From NCBI GenBank assembly GCA_947385785.1, contig CANDMH010000010.1:1-32725 (forward strand): a DNA stretch of 32,725 nt, in the 5' to 3' direction. Below, one piece after another: positions 22,505 through 31,034 of this stretch (positions are counted from its first letter, which is position 1; each line of letters opens with the position of its first letter). The notes beneath the pieces are model-generated. The model did not search any database. It was given only the letters and a program-made list of their open reading frames with translations, and was not told the DNA's origin. The translations under genes and the position numbers were made by a program. Source of the stretch: an uncultured Lachnospiraceae bacterium (lineage in GTDB: Bacteria; Bacillota; Clostridia; Lachnospirales; Lachnospiraceae).

Positions 22505-23326
22505 ATGCAGGAGAGCAAAAGGAAAGAAATAAGAATCAAGGCCGATTCGTTTAGGGAAAAGTGTAAAGTGAGCCGATATGGCATCGCCGATTTGTTCAAG
22601 GATTGTGAGAGGCTTGGATATAAAGTGCTGCGTTATCCTCTTGGGGATACTGCGGATCTTGGGTTTACTCTAATAAAGGATAATGACATTGTTATTTTTA
22701 CAAATACCTGCAGCCGGTTATCACGGGAAATTTTTACACTGGCGCATGAGATAGGCCATGTTATTCTTCATATAGGTACAGGCCTGCCATTTATTGACAA
22801 CAACATGACGATTTCGGGCAGCAGCACGAACGAGAAGGAACAGGAGGCAAATTATTTTGCGGCATGCTTATTGATGCCGGACGATGAAGTAGACAAATTT
22901 TTGGATTTAAAAATTGCAGACTTCAATAAAAAAGGGTTATCTGCAATGGATATCGCAAGAATAATGTCTGAATTCAATGTAAGCTTTGATATGGCATTAA
23001 ACCGTCTGGAAAACCTCGGCAAGGTTAATACAGGTGAAAAGCTGAAACTTGATAATGAGCGTAATGAAAGGCGGGTTGGCAATCTGCTCAGGAGTGTGGG
23101 GGGCAATTCGAGACTCAATGTTCCGAGTAAGGAAGTTCATATACCTTATGAATATATCGATTATGTGATATACAATTACAATCACAATGCCATTCCTGCG
23201 GAAACGTTGGAACGAGCACTGGCGTGCTGCCATTTAAGTATGGAGGATGTAGGCGACAGGCTGGTGGAGCATCAGGACGATGAAGAAGATGACCTTGATG
23301 CTTTGATAGGGGGTTTGAGTGATTGA
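22505..23326 (+). CDS. ImmA/IrrE-family metallo-endopeptidase
   Basis: ATG 22505 follows GGGAGG by six bases. The 273-residue protein carries FTLAHEIGHVILH with His81, Glu82 and His85 as zinc ligands and general base, and Glu114 in EQEANYFAACLLMP as the third ligand, as in the ImmA/IrrE (DUF955) family. The C-terminal half has a helical region and a very acidic tail (HQDDEEDDLDALIGGLSD). Family members cleave XRE-type repressors, or serve as the antidote or the sensor in toxin-antitoxin-like and mobile-element switches. The stop overlaps the start of the PIN-like ORF (TTGA), so the two were co-translated before the latter broke. Confidence 0.9.
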   Translation: MQESKRKEIRIKADSFREKCKVSRYGIADLFKDCERLGYKVLRYPLGDTADLGFTLIKDNDIVIFTNTCSRLSREIFTLAHEIGHVILHIGTGLPFIDNNMTISGSSTNEKEQEANYFAACLLMPDDEVDKFLDLKIADFNKKGLSAMDIARIMSEFNVSFDMALNRLENLGKVNTGEKLKLDNERNERRVGNLLRSVGGNSRLNVPSKEVHIPYEYIDYVIYNYNHNAIPAETLERALACCHLSMEDVGDRLVEHQDDEEDDLDALIGGLSD

Positions 23327-23770
23327 GAGCTTCTATAGATACCAATGTAATTATACATCTTTATAAAGCAGGTCTTCAGGACGTCCTGTTTAGCTTTTTT
23401 GATGAGGGAGTGTGTATATACGAACAGATTCGAAATGTTGAGCTGAATAATCATGGAAAGGATGTTCTGGATAATGCCATTTACCTTTGCAGATGTATTA
23501 ATATTAAGATATTTGGTGGGAATGGCTGATGAAAATGGAACGCTTGAAGCTTTTAATACAATCAATGATGCATCAAATCTGAATTGGGCGTTCAGATCCC
23601 ATTTGAGAAGGTTTATCAAAAGGTTTTGGGATGAGCCTTATAAAAAAGAGGATGCCGAATGGATTCGAAAGCTTGCTGATGAGAAAAATATTAATATAAA
23701 AGACAAAATGACAGCATTGTATTCTTCGGTCAAAAAGAATCCACACAGCCGCCTTCCTGTTCTGGCTTAG
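23323..23770 (+). pseudogene. PIN-like protein gene, frameshifted and probably internally deleted
   Basis: TTG 23323 overlaps the protease stop. The first frame encodes MRASIDTNVIIHLYKAGLQDVLFSFFDEGVCIYEQIRNVEL, the start of a PIN-like nuclease domain (Asp6, and Glu at 34/40), and stops at 23529. From about 23470 the +1 frame continues as MPFTFADVLILRYLVGMADENGTLEAFN...NWAFRSHLRRFIKRFW to 23770. The two parts would join near KDVLD, but the middle of a PIN domain, with its later acidic residues, is missing. A simple one-base shift does not restore it, so I infer an internal deletion. A toxic or nuclease activity would be lost. Confidence 0.6.
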
Positions 23771-23886
23771 CATGTGAAAACCATTTATACCGACGAAAGA
23801 AACGGCGGAATTTTAAAGGGGAGTGTCCCTGCCAATGAGCAACCTCGCTATTCAGCTATGTGCTTCGTCGTTGCCTGCGTGCACTC

Positions 23887-23930
23887 GGGACTTTCACCCG
23901 TTAGATTTCGCCAGTGTCGGACAGACAAAA
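23887..23930 (+). repeat. 44-bp direct repeat, right copy
   Basis: It matches 21682-21725 at 42 of 44 positions, in the same orientation. It lies 117 bp after the end of the broken PIN-like gene, and is followed by a stem-loop, as is the left copy. Confidence 0.88.
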
Positions 23931-23968
23931 TCCCCATGCCCCGGCTATTCTGCCATGCATGGGGATTT
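23929..23968. terminator. Bidirectional terminator between convergent genes
   Basis: AATCCCCATGC and GCATGGGGATT form an 11-bp perfect stem flanked by AAA on the left and TTTA on the right. It separates the plus-strand XRE-PIN block from the minus-strand Sel1 gene and can serve both. Confidence 0.65.
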
Positions 23969-23984
23969 ACCATATCCGATAATC

Positions 23985-25235
23985 TTACCGGCGCACCCAT
24001 TTCCCGAACAAAGTCTTCTTGTATTTTGCAAGCTCCGCTTTCGCTTCCGGATGATCTCCCGCCTTCTGCAGATAGCCCACTCCCTTTGGAATATCCGCCG
24101 CGACTCCCAGGCCGTTTGCGTAGATCAGGCCCCGCAGATAGTCGGCCTCCCAGTGATTCCAGTCAACCCTGTCCAGATACTGTCGCGCCTGAACATAATC
24201 CTGCGGTGTCCCCCATCCGTTAAAATGACATTTTGCCAGGTAGAAGAGCCCGTATTTACTGCCTTTATTGCAGGCAAAGGTCAGCAGTTCAACCGCTTTC
24301 GCGTAGTCCTGCCCCACCCCTTTTCCAAGGAAATACGCCTCCCCAAGCACATTATGGCTGGTAACATTGCCGTTGGGGAGCTCCTTTTCATAGCATTTGA
24401 CGGCATAAGCCTCGTCCTTTGACGTCCCGATTCCCTGGAGATAGCAGCGCCCCACATCACACCAGCCGCCCGGTTCTCCTCCCTCGGCCGCCTGCTTGTA
24501 CCAATACAGCGCATCCTCCTTCCGCCCTTCCTTCTCCAGGTCCTTCGCGTAGATGGACTGATGGAGCGGGTGGCCGTACTCCGCGCCGATTTTCCAGAGA
24601 TCCTTCGCCTTCTCCGGCTGAGGCAGGATGATATCCTCATCCCCCTGGGTATAATAGCGGTTCAGATTATTGGCTGCAAAATACATACCGTTCCGCAGAG
24701 CCTTCCAGAACAGTTCCTCACATTTGGAGATATTCTCCTTCAGATACGCCTTATAGGCCGCATTGAAAGCGGCGTCCTCCTTCGGAAAGGAATCTCTGTC
24801 CCTGTTCTGAATCCTGACAAAATCCCACCAGAAGTAGGCGTTGGCAACTACATACTGGCAGAAAGCATCCCCCGAATCCGCCAGCTCCTGCGCCTCGTCA
24901 AAGGCCTCCTGCAGACTGCCAAAGGGCATCTTCTGTTCCATCTCCGGCGTCAGCTCACCCATACGCATGGACACCAGTACCCCCAGCGCGCTGCCCTGCT
25001 CAACGGATTTATGTAAATAATGTATTGCTTTGTCGTCATCCTCCGGGAACCCATGCCCGGACCAGACATACTGATGCCCGCAATAGCACCTGCCCAGCAC
25101 ACAGCTGGCATCCCCGTCCCCTGCTGCGGAAGCCCTCTCCAGAAGCGCAAGCGCTTCCCAGCCCCGGCCGGTTCTCTCATGATAGTAGATATCCTGCAGC
25201 GCCTGCTTTACCTCGCTGCTCAGTTCCTTTCCCAT
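23985..25235 (-). CDS. Sel1-repeat (TPR-like) protein
   Basis: Start is ATG 25235 (MGKELSSEVK), ten bases after AAGGAG; upstream in-frame ATGs lack ribosome sites. The 416-residue protein is made of Sel1-like helical repeats, for example ASCVLGRCYCG...DDDKAIHYLHKSVEQGSALG, KEDALYWYKQAAEGGEPGGWCDVGRCYLQGIGTSKDEAYAVKCYEK, HNVLGEAYFLGKGVGQDYAKAVELLTFACNKGSKYGLFYLAKCHFNGWGTPQDYVQARQYL, and YLRGLIYANGLGVAADIPKGVGYLQKA. There is no signal peptide or membrane segment. Sel1 proteins are protein-interaction scaffolds; the partner is unknown. It is a single gene with a terminator downstream. Confidence 0.88.
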   Translation of the reverse strand: MGKELSSEVKQALQDIYYHERTGRGWEALALLERASAAGDGDASCVLGRCYCGHQYVWSGHGFPEDDDKAIHYLHKSVEQGSALGVLVSMRMGELTPEMEQKMPFGSLQEAFDEAQELADSGDAFCQYVVANAYFWWDFVRIQNRDRDSFPKEDAAFNAAYKAYLKENISKCEELFWKALRNGMYFAANNLNRYYTQGDEDIILPQPEKAKDLWKIGAEYGHPLHQSIYAKDLEKEGRKEDALYWYKQAAEGGEPGGWCDVGRCYLQGIGTSKDEAYAVKCYEKELPNGNVTSHNVLGEAYFLGKGVGQDYAKAVELLTFACNKGSKYGLFYLAKCHFNGWGTPQDYVQARQYLDRVDWNHWEADYLRGLIYANGLGVAADIPKGVGYLQKAGDHPEAKAELAKYKKTLFGKWVRR

Positions 25236-25502
25236 TTTCTTTATACTCCTTTTTAACATTAATATACTCTCAGAATCTCCAGGCAATTAAATTCCCCCCT
25301 TTTACGGAAACCCCGAATCAGAAATCGCCATTTTCTGTCAGAAGATTCCGGAAGGCTATCATTATGATTCTCTCTTTTTCAGGCATTGTGATTTTCTGCT
25401 TCAGCAATTTTCTAAAGACAGGCAGAAAAGATGTTCTTTATTTCAACTGGCAAATGTTTTCGAACGTGAGTATAAGTGAAACATACGGTTAATTGGCAGG
25501 AA

Positions 25503-26045
25503 TCACACCAGCCTTATCTTACTCATCATAAGTTTGGGAAGCACCTTGTCATAAATCGCATAATACTCTGCAAAAGTAAGCTCCCTCCCGAAGGTAAGTA
25601 CCTCCATTTCCACCCCAAAGAGGTCCACCAGAAATCCCACAGGCTCCATGCCGTTTCTCAGATAGAAAGCTTTCCTCCGGATTCTGTCCTGCGCATTCCC
25701 GGCAGCCTCGGCTTCCGGCCCGGTGGTACGCTCTATCTCCACCACAATTTTGTCGCTGCCGTAGCGCTCCCGCAGTTCCTGCAGGACGGCGCTCCCCATA
25801 CCGCTTCCCTGGCATCGCGGATCTACAGCGAAATAATCCAGCAATGCCCGGCCGGCCGCCAGTATCATAATCGCCAGCCCGCAGAAGTTCCCATCGTCAT
25901 CCTCAATGACCAGAATTTCGCACAGTCCCCGCTTCTGCAGCGCCGTTATCATTCCAAAGGGCTTCTTCTCCGATTTCGGAAAAGAAGCCTCATACAGCTT
26001 TTTGATTTGATTCAGTTGTTCTTTGCTGACCGCATTTTTTAGCAT
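25503..26045 (-). CDS. GNAT-family N-acetyltransferase
   Basis: I start at ATG 26045 (MLKNAVSKEQ), which has AGGTGG about five bases upstream; ATG 26066 has a ribosome site only two bases away. The 180-residue product has the GNAT order: an N-terminal helix SKEQLNQIKKLYEASFPKSEK, beta strands LCEILVIEDDDGNFCGLAIMILAAGRALLDYFAV, the acetyl-CoA loop DPRCQGSGMGSAVLQELRE (motif A, R77..G80.G82), and RRKAFYLRNGMEPVGFLVDLFGVEMEVLTFG. It transfers an acetyl group from acetyl-CoA to an unknown amine. No operon partner is evident; the ABC exporter operon lies upstream on the same strand, 102 bp away. Confidence 0.88.
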   Translation of the reverse strand: MLKNAVSKEQLNQIKKLYEASFPKSEKKPFGMITALQKRGLCEILVIEDDDGNFCGLAIMILAAGRALLDYFAVDPRCQGSGMGSAVLQELRERYGSDKIVVEIERTTGPEAEAAGNAQDRIRRKAFYLRNGMEPVGFLVDLFGVEMEVLTFGRELTFAEYYAIYDKVLPKLMMSKIRLV

Positions 26046-26147
26046 AATATCCACCTGCAAAATCATATCTCCGATATTCTGTCTGCCGTCCTTTATTCCA
26101 TTTTAGGAACTGTCAAAAAATGCTGCAATTCCCGGCCACCTCAATCC

Positions 26148-27923
26148 TCAGGCCGTCGCTTCATGGTGAATCTGAAGTTCATACAGCTTCTTATAGATGC
26201 CGTCCTGCGCCAACAACTCCTGATGAGTCCCCTGTTCACGTATCTTTCCTTTGTGCATGACCATGATACAGTCCGCGTGCTGGATGGTGGAAAGGCGATG
26301 TGCCACCATGATGGTAGTACGGCCCTGCATCAGCTTCTCCAACGCCTCCTGAATCAACAGCTCCGTCTCGGTATCGATATTGGCGGTAGCCTCATCCATG
26401 ACCAGGATACTGGGCTTATGGGCCAGAGTCCTGGCAAAGGAGAGCAGCTGCCTCTCCCCCGCGGAAAACGTAGAGCCGCGCTCGGATACCGGCTCCTTGT
26501 AGCCCCCTGGCAGCTTCTCTATGAAATGGGACGCATTCACATATTCCGCCGCTTCCTTCACATCCTCCAATGTGATATCCTGATTGTGCAGGCGGATATT
26601 ATACTCGATATCCCCCTCAAAGATAAACACATCCTGCTGCATCTGCCCGATGGCGCTGCGAAGCTGCTTCCTGCTCAGTCTCCGGATATCCACGCCGTCG
26701 ATATAAATATTCCCCTTCTGGATGTCATAATACCTTCCGATGAGATTTAATATGGAAGATTTCCCGGCTCCGGTAGCCCCCACAAACGCCACCTTTTCCC
26801 CCGGCTCTATGACAAAGGATACATCCCGCAGAACATAATTTTCATTGTCATAAGCAAACCACACATGGGAAAACTCAATCTTTCCCTTGATTCCGGGCAG
26901 CACCACAGGATTCTCATCTTCCTTCACCAACGGTTCTTCACTCATGATGGTAAATATCTTCTCCGCGGAGGCAATGGAGGACTGAAGCGTGGAAAACTGC
27001 TCCGCCAGCTCCTGGATAGGCTCAAAGAAGGATTGGATATACTGTGCAAAAATATACAATGTACCGATAGAAATCACGTTGCCCAGCACGTCCCTGCTTC
27101 CCACTCCCAGCACAATCATCAGGGAGATGATACTCAGAATATAGATAAGCGGTCTAAAAATGGCAAACACCATCATTTCCCTGTAACCCGCCCTGTAATA
27201 CTTATGGTTCTTATCGTCAAATTCCTCAAATTTCCTCTTTTCCCGTCCGAAAATCTGGATAATGCGCATGCCGGAAATATTCTCGGACAGAAAGGTATTC
27301 ACATCCGTCAGCCGCGTTCTGGAGATACGATAGGTCTGACGGGCGATCTTGCGGAAAACCACCGTCAGCACCGCCACAAAGGGAAGCAGCACAAAGGAAA
27401 TCAGCGCCAGTTTCCAGTCCAGTGTCAGCATGACTGCCGCAAGCCCTATGATTTTGACGATATTCCGAAATAATCTAACCAGAATTCCGGAATACATCTC
27501 ATCCAGCGCCTCCACGTCATTGGTGACGCGCGTCACCAGCTTTCCCACAGGCACCAGATCAAAATAACGGCTGCTCAGGGACTGAATATGGGCATACAGC
27601 TCTTTCCGCACGGTGAGGATAATACTCTGCCCCGTCTTCTGCAGCAGCCAGGTCTGGCTGATATTGAACAGAAAACTCAGCGCCAGCACAATTCCGTATT
27701 TTACAGTAGTCTCCAGAATCACATCGTAATTTCCCTGGGACTCGAACAGGTCAATGGCATCGCCGATCAGCATGGGACGATACAGGTCAAAACCTGTCAG
27801 CGCCAGAACCAGTACCAGACACACTGCCACCCAGCCTGTGTAAGGTCTCATATAAGAAAGCAGACGCAGCAGGGCGCTGCCCTTATAATTGGATTCTATC
27901 CTGTCATCCGTTAAATTACTCAT
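26148..27923 (-). CDS. ABC exporter half-transporter, consensus-ATPase subunit
   Basis: The protein is about 591 residues: six membrane helices (VCLVLVLALTGFDLY, YGIVLALSFLFNI, IIGLAAVMLTLDWKLALISFVLL, PLIYILSIISLMIVLG and others) followed by an ATPase domain. Walker A is GATGAGKSS, the Q-loop is IGQMQQDVFIF, the signature is the unusual FSAGER, Walker B is ILVMDEATAN with the catalytic Glu, and the switch His is in VAHRL. It pairs with the subunit encoded just upstream. In such heterodimers one ATP site is degenerate; the deviant signature here sits opposite the partner's Asp. Start ATG 27923 is five bases after GGAGG. Substrate unknown, with drugs, peptides or lipids typical for the BmrCD/LmrCD type. 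Confidence 0.92.
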   Translation of the reverse strand: MSNLTDDRIESNYKGSALLRLLSYMRPYTGWVAVCLVLVLALTGFDLYRPMLIGDAIDLFESQGNYDVILETTVKYGIVLALSFLFNISQTWLLQKTGQSIILTVRKELYAHIQSLSSRYFDLVPVGKLVTRVTNDVEALDEMYSGILVRLFRNIVKIIGLAAVMLTLDWKLALISFVLLPFVAVLTVVFRKIARQTYRISRTRLTDVNTFLSENISGMRIIQIFGREKRKFEEFDDKNHKYYRAGYREMMVFAIFRPLIYILSIISLMIVLGVGSRDVLGNVISIGTLYIFAQYIQSFFEPIQELAEQFSTLQSSIASAEKIFTIMSEEPLVKEDENPVVLPGIKGKIEFSHVWFAYDNENYVLRDVSFVIEPGEKVAFVGATGAGKSSILNLIGRYYDIQKGNIYIDGVDIRRLSRKQLRSAIGQMQQDVFIFEGDIEYNIRLHNQDITLEDVKEAAEYVNASHFIEKLPGGYKEPVSERGSTFSAGERQLLSFARTLAHKPSILVMDEATANIDTETELLIQEALEKLMQGRTTIMVAHRLSTIQHADCIMVMHKGKIREQGTHQELLAQDGIYKKLYELQIHHEATA

Positions 27924-27956
27924 CATTACCTCCCTGACCCGGACAGGCCGGAATCA

Positions 27957-27981
27957 AAATTTTGCCGCCAACGCAAAATTT
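27957..27981 (-). other. Hairpin between the two exporter genes
   Basis: AAATTTTGC and GCAAAATTT form a perfect 9-bp stem with a 7-base loop in the 102-bp gap of the operon. It could stabilise or attenuate the message. No T-run follows on the minus strand. Confidence 0.45.
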
Positions 27982-28028
27982 CGTTGTTAAGTGCCTGAGC
28001 TCACAATTCCTTCGGTTTTTCGTTGTCG

Positions 28029-29870
28029 TTAAATTGCCGTCAATTCCTGCTCCAGCTGCTGCTTCTCATAAATACGGGCATAGAAGCCTTTTCTTTCCAA
28101 CAGCTCCTCATGGGTTCCGTACTCTGTCAATTCCCCTTCCGTCAGCACCGCCACATGGTCCGCTTTCTGCAGCGTGGAAATGCGGTGGGCAATGATGATG
28201 GTGGTCTTGCCCTGCCGCAGGTGCATCAGGTTTTCCAGAATCTGCTCCTCCGTATCCGTGTCCACCGCCGACAGGGAATCGTCCAGAATCAGCACCGAAG
28301 CATCCATCAGCAGCGCCCTGGCAATGGAACTCCTCTGCTTCTGGCCGCCGGACAGGGTGACACCCCGCTCTCCCACCAACGTCCGGTATTCCTCGGGAAA
28401 GCCCATGATATTGTCATGGATGCAGGCCGCCTTCGCCGCCCGCTTAATACTGGAACGCAGCTCCGGATGATCCCGAATCCGCTCTTCCAGGCCGAAAGCG
28501 ATATTTTCCTCCAGCGTATCCGAGAACAGGAAATTATCCTGGGGCACATAGGCCATATCCCGGCGCAGCACTGCCAGCGGAAATTCCGTAATGGGTTTTC
28601 CGTCAACCAGCAGGCTTCCTTCCTCACAATCGTAAACACGCAAAAGCAAATCCGCCAGGCTGGACTTTCCGCTTCCCGTCCGCCCAAGGACTCCCAGCAT
28701 CTCCCCCGCTTTTACATGGAGGCTCACGTTCTTCAGCACCGGCTCTTCCCCGTCCGGATACGTAAAAGTCAGGTGATTCAGCTTCAAATCCCCTTTGATA
28801 TGTACATCCTGATTACTGTCTCCGGCGGTCTCCGGAAGCTTATCCACAATATCCGGCTTCTCCCGGAAAATGGCGGCGATTCTCTGAAAAGCCGCCGCTG
28901 CCTGGCTGAAGTTATTGATGCAGTCGCCGCAGGCAATCATGGGCCACACCAGCATGCCGATATAAGAGTTAAATGCCACAAATTTGCCGATGGACACCTG
29001 TCCCTCCAGTACCATTTTCCCGCCGAATACCAGTGTCACCAACAGGCTGATTCCCGTAACGGCATCCAGTGCCGGCCCGAACACCGCTCGAAGCTTTACC
29101 ATGGAAAGATTCTTCTCCATGCTGTTGCGGCTGGCTTCCTCAAACGCCTTAAAGTCCTCTTCCTCCTGTACGAAGGCTTTCAGCACCCGCACGCCCGCGA
29201 TGCTTTCCTGTACCTTGTCCGACAGCCCTGAAAAGGCTTCCTGGCGCCTGGTCTGACGCTTCTTAGCCTCGATTCCGTAGAAATAGCATCCCACAGCCAC
29301 CAGCGTCAGCGGCACAAACGCCATGAGGGTCAGCCGAAAATCCACATAGACCACCATCCGCATCAGCACCATAATGGTCATCACCACCGCGTCAAAGGCA
29401 GTAACCACCGCCGGTCCCACGGCCATACGAATGGCGCTTAAGTCATTGGTAAACCGGGCCATCAGGTCTCCTGTCTTGTGGCTGTTAAAATAGCGGGCGG
29501 AAAGCGTCTCCAGATGCCCGAACATATCATTCCGCAGACGGTATTCAATTCCTCTTGAGGCCCCGAAAATGCAGAAGCGCCATCCGAACCGCCCCAGCAT
29601 CATTACCGCGCCCGCGGCAAAAATCTTCGCAAGCAGTACATTCACGCCGCCCCGGTCCAGTATCCCCTCTGACAGTCCGTCGATTACTTCTCCGATAAAC
29701 TGGGGAATATACAGATTGGCCATGTCTACAAACAGCAGTATGACGACTCCCAACAGATAGTGCCATTTGTACTTTAATAAGTAAGGAACCAGGGAAAACT
29801 TCGTATTCCCGGAAAGCTTCGTACTCCCTGTAAACTTTGTGTTCTCTGAAAATGAATTATTCTGCTTCAT
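28029..29870 (-). CDS. ABC exporter half-transporter, degenerate-site subunit
   Basis: The 613-residue partner has six membrane helices and an ATPase domain with Walker A GRTGSGKSS, Q-loop YVPQDNFLF, canonical signature LSGGQKQR, and Walker B LILDDSLSAVD, where Asp replaces the catalytic Glu. This is the complement of the other subunit (Glu but FSAGER), so the pair forms one consensus and one degenerate ATP site, as known for TM287/288 and BmrCD. The N-terminus before YLLKYKWHYLLGVVILLFV repeats NTKF/STKL units (SENTKFTGSTKLSGNTKF), an unusual soluble tail. It is the first gene of the operon; its ribosome site (AGGT) is weak. Confidence 0.92.
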   Translation of the reverse strand: MKQNNSFSENTKFTGSTKLSGNTKFSLVPYLLKYKWHYLLGVVILLFVDMANLYIPQFIGEVIDGLSEGILDRGGVNVLLAKIFAAGAVMMLGRFGWRFCIFGASRGIEYRLRNDMFGHLETLSARYFNSHKTGDLMARFTNDLSAIRMAVGPAVVTAFDAVVMTIMVLMRMVVYVDFRLTLMAFVPLTLVAVGCYFYGIEAKKRQTRRQEAFSGLSDKVQESIAGVRVLKAFVQEEEDFKAFEEASRNSMEKNLSMVKLRAVFGPALDAVTGISLLVTLVFGGKMVLEGQVSIGKFVAFNSYIGMLVWPMIACGDCINNFSQAAAAFQRIAAIFREKPDIVDKLPETAGDSNQDVHIKGDLKLNHLTFTYPDGEEPVLKNVSLHVKAGEMLGVLGRTGSGKSSLADLLLRVYDCEEGSLLVDGKPITEFPLAVLRRDMAYVPQDNFLFSDTLEENIAFGLEERIRDHPELRSSIKRAAKAACIHDNIMGFPEEYRTLVGERGVTLSGGQKQRSSIARALLMDASVLILDDSLSAVDTDTEEQILENLMHLRQGKTTIIIAHRISTLQKADHVAVLTEGELTEYGTHEELLERKGFYARIYEKQQLEQELTAI

Positions 29871-30096
29871 TTAACCTGCACCTGCTTCTTTTTTCGTTTC
29901 AATGTCTATACGCAAGACTGCCAGAATTTATACTTAGGAATTGAGACAATTCCTTACGACCGAAAACATTTGCCAGCGTAAATGTAAACGAGTGAGAGCA
30001 CCCGCGCTGTAAGATAAGACAGACGCCTGGCAAATGTATGCGCTCACAGGTATACGAATCCGTCGTAAACGTGCATATATGGCTGGCGGACACGGA
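29871..30096. other. Intergenic region with two dyads upstream of the exporter operon
   Basis: AGGAATTG-AGA-CAATTCCT (29936-29954) is a perfect 8-bp dyad about 65 bp before the exporter start and could be an operator. Further out, ACATTTGCCAG (29966-29976) and CTGGCAAATGT (30027-30037) form an 11-bp inverted repeat. TATAAA near 29925 on the minus strand is a possible -10. No gene is credible here. Confidence 0.45.
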
Positions 30097-30828
30097 TCAT
30101 TCCTGTGTCAGTTTTGTGCTTCCGTCCAACAGCCGTACCGCCTCCCCGGCCATCACCGCATAATTGAAATCACGAACATCCTTTAACTTTCTGGCGAACA
30201 CCATGCCCCCGTAAAGCATCTCCGTACTATGCTGGTCCGAACCTGCGGTCATGGGAAAATGGTGTTTTTCCGCATAAGCAATGGCTCTTTTATCATATTC
30301 CAGGCAGGGCGGATTTGCCTTCTTCCCCTTCCTGAAATTGGCGGCATTCATCCCCTCCACAGCGTCCACATATTCCGGGAACAGACGAATCTCCGGAATA
30401 TAATCGGCTTCCCTGTAAGGATGGGCATGACAGACAATCCCGCCGCCCGCATGTACCAGTTCAAACTGTTCCGCCACGGTTGCATCCCGTATCTCCGGGT
30501 GAGCCAGCAGCCATGCCTTATCCAGGCCGTAAATCAGAAACTCCGTCCCGTCATAGCCGGACTCCCAGCCAAAGAACACCTGAAGACCGCACTTCTCTCC
30601 TTCCGCTTTCGCATGCTCATAGCCCAGGCAGAAGGCGTTTACCCATTCGCTCCATGGGAGCTTCCTGTCCACGGCTGTATTCCCGTAGAAAAAATGATCC
30701 GTGACGATAATGCCCGTATAGCCATGCTCCGCGTAGGCCCTGGCCATCTCCGCCCCGCCGCTCTGGCCGCATGCGCTTCCCTCTCTGGTGTGCATATGTG
30801 TCTCATATAAACAGCCGTTCATCTTCAT
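30097..30828 (-). CDS. PHP-domain metal-dependent phosphoesterase
   Basis: ATG 30828 follows GGAG by five bases. The 243-residue protein has the PHP metal motifs: ETHMHT (His11, His13), TDH (Asp44, His45), a Glu in FFGWESGYD, CHAHPY, and GSDQHS near the C-terminus. PHP enzymes hydrolyse phosphomonoesters such as histidinol phosphate or nucleotide phosphates with two or three metal ions. The short length and the absence of other domains place it with the stand-alone phosphoesterases. It is a single gene in the cytoplasm with its own promoter. Substrate unknown. Confidence 0.88.
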   Translation of the reverse strand: MKMNGCLYETHMHTREGSACGQSGGAEMARAYAEHGYTGIIVTDHFFYGNTAVDRKLPWSEWVNAFCLGYEHAKAEGEKCGLQVFFGWESGYDGTEFLIYGLDKAWLLAHPEIRDATVAEQFELVHAGGGIVCHAHPYREADYIPEIRLFPEYVDAVEGMNAANFRKGKKANPPCLEYDKRAIAYAEKHHFPMTAGSDQHSTEMLYGGMVFARKLKDVRDFNYAVMAGEAVRLLDGSTKLTQE

Positions 30829-30890
30829 CTGTTCTCCACACTTTCATCATACAGGACTTTTCTTCCCTGTCTTCAATGTCGTAATTATAT

Positions 30891-30920
30891 ATTTTACTCC
30901 ACATACTGTACCGGAGTCAA
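30891..30920 (-). promoter_or_regulatory. Promoter of the PHP gene
   Basis: On the minus strand TTGACT (complement of 30915-30920) and TAAAAT (30891-30896) are 18 bp apart, about 60 bp before the start. Confidence 0.65.
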
Positions 30921-30983
30921 TATGCAAAGACAATTTTTTCAGTAGTTTCAGGAAACCTGTTTCAGGGAATTTCCTTACACAGG

Positions 30984-31022
30984 AAAAAACCTCCCATCCG
31001 GCCTCCGCCGCGTCTGAGAGGT
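30984..31022 (-). terminator. Rho-independent terminator of the wall-binding-repeat gene
   Basis: On the minus strand ACCTCTCA pairs with TGGGAGGT (one U-G pair) around a GC-rich loop, followed by a run of six T. It begins 13 bases after the gene's stop. Confidence 0.75.
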
Positions 31023-31034
31023 AAAAAATGTTTA

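Noticed and set aside
23453..23770. Separate 105-residue gene starting at ATG 23453
   Set aside because: Its first codons lie within the upstream PIN-like frame and there is no ribosome site; a broken single gene explains both frames better.
29899..30093. 64-residue minus-strand ORF
   Set aside because: It crosses the two dyads upstream of the exporter operon and has no recognisable domain or ribosome site.
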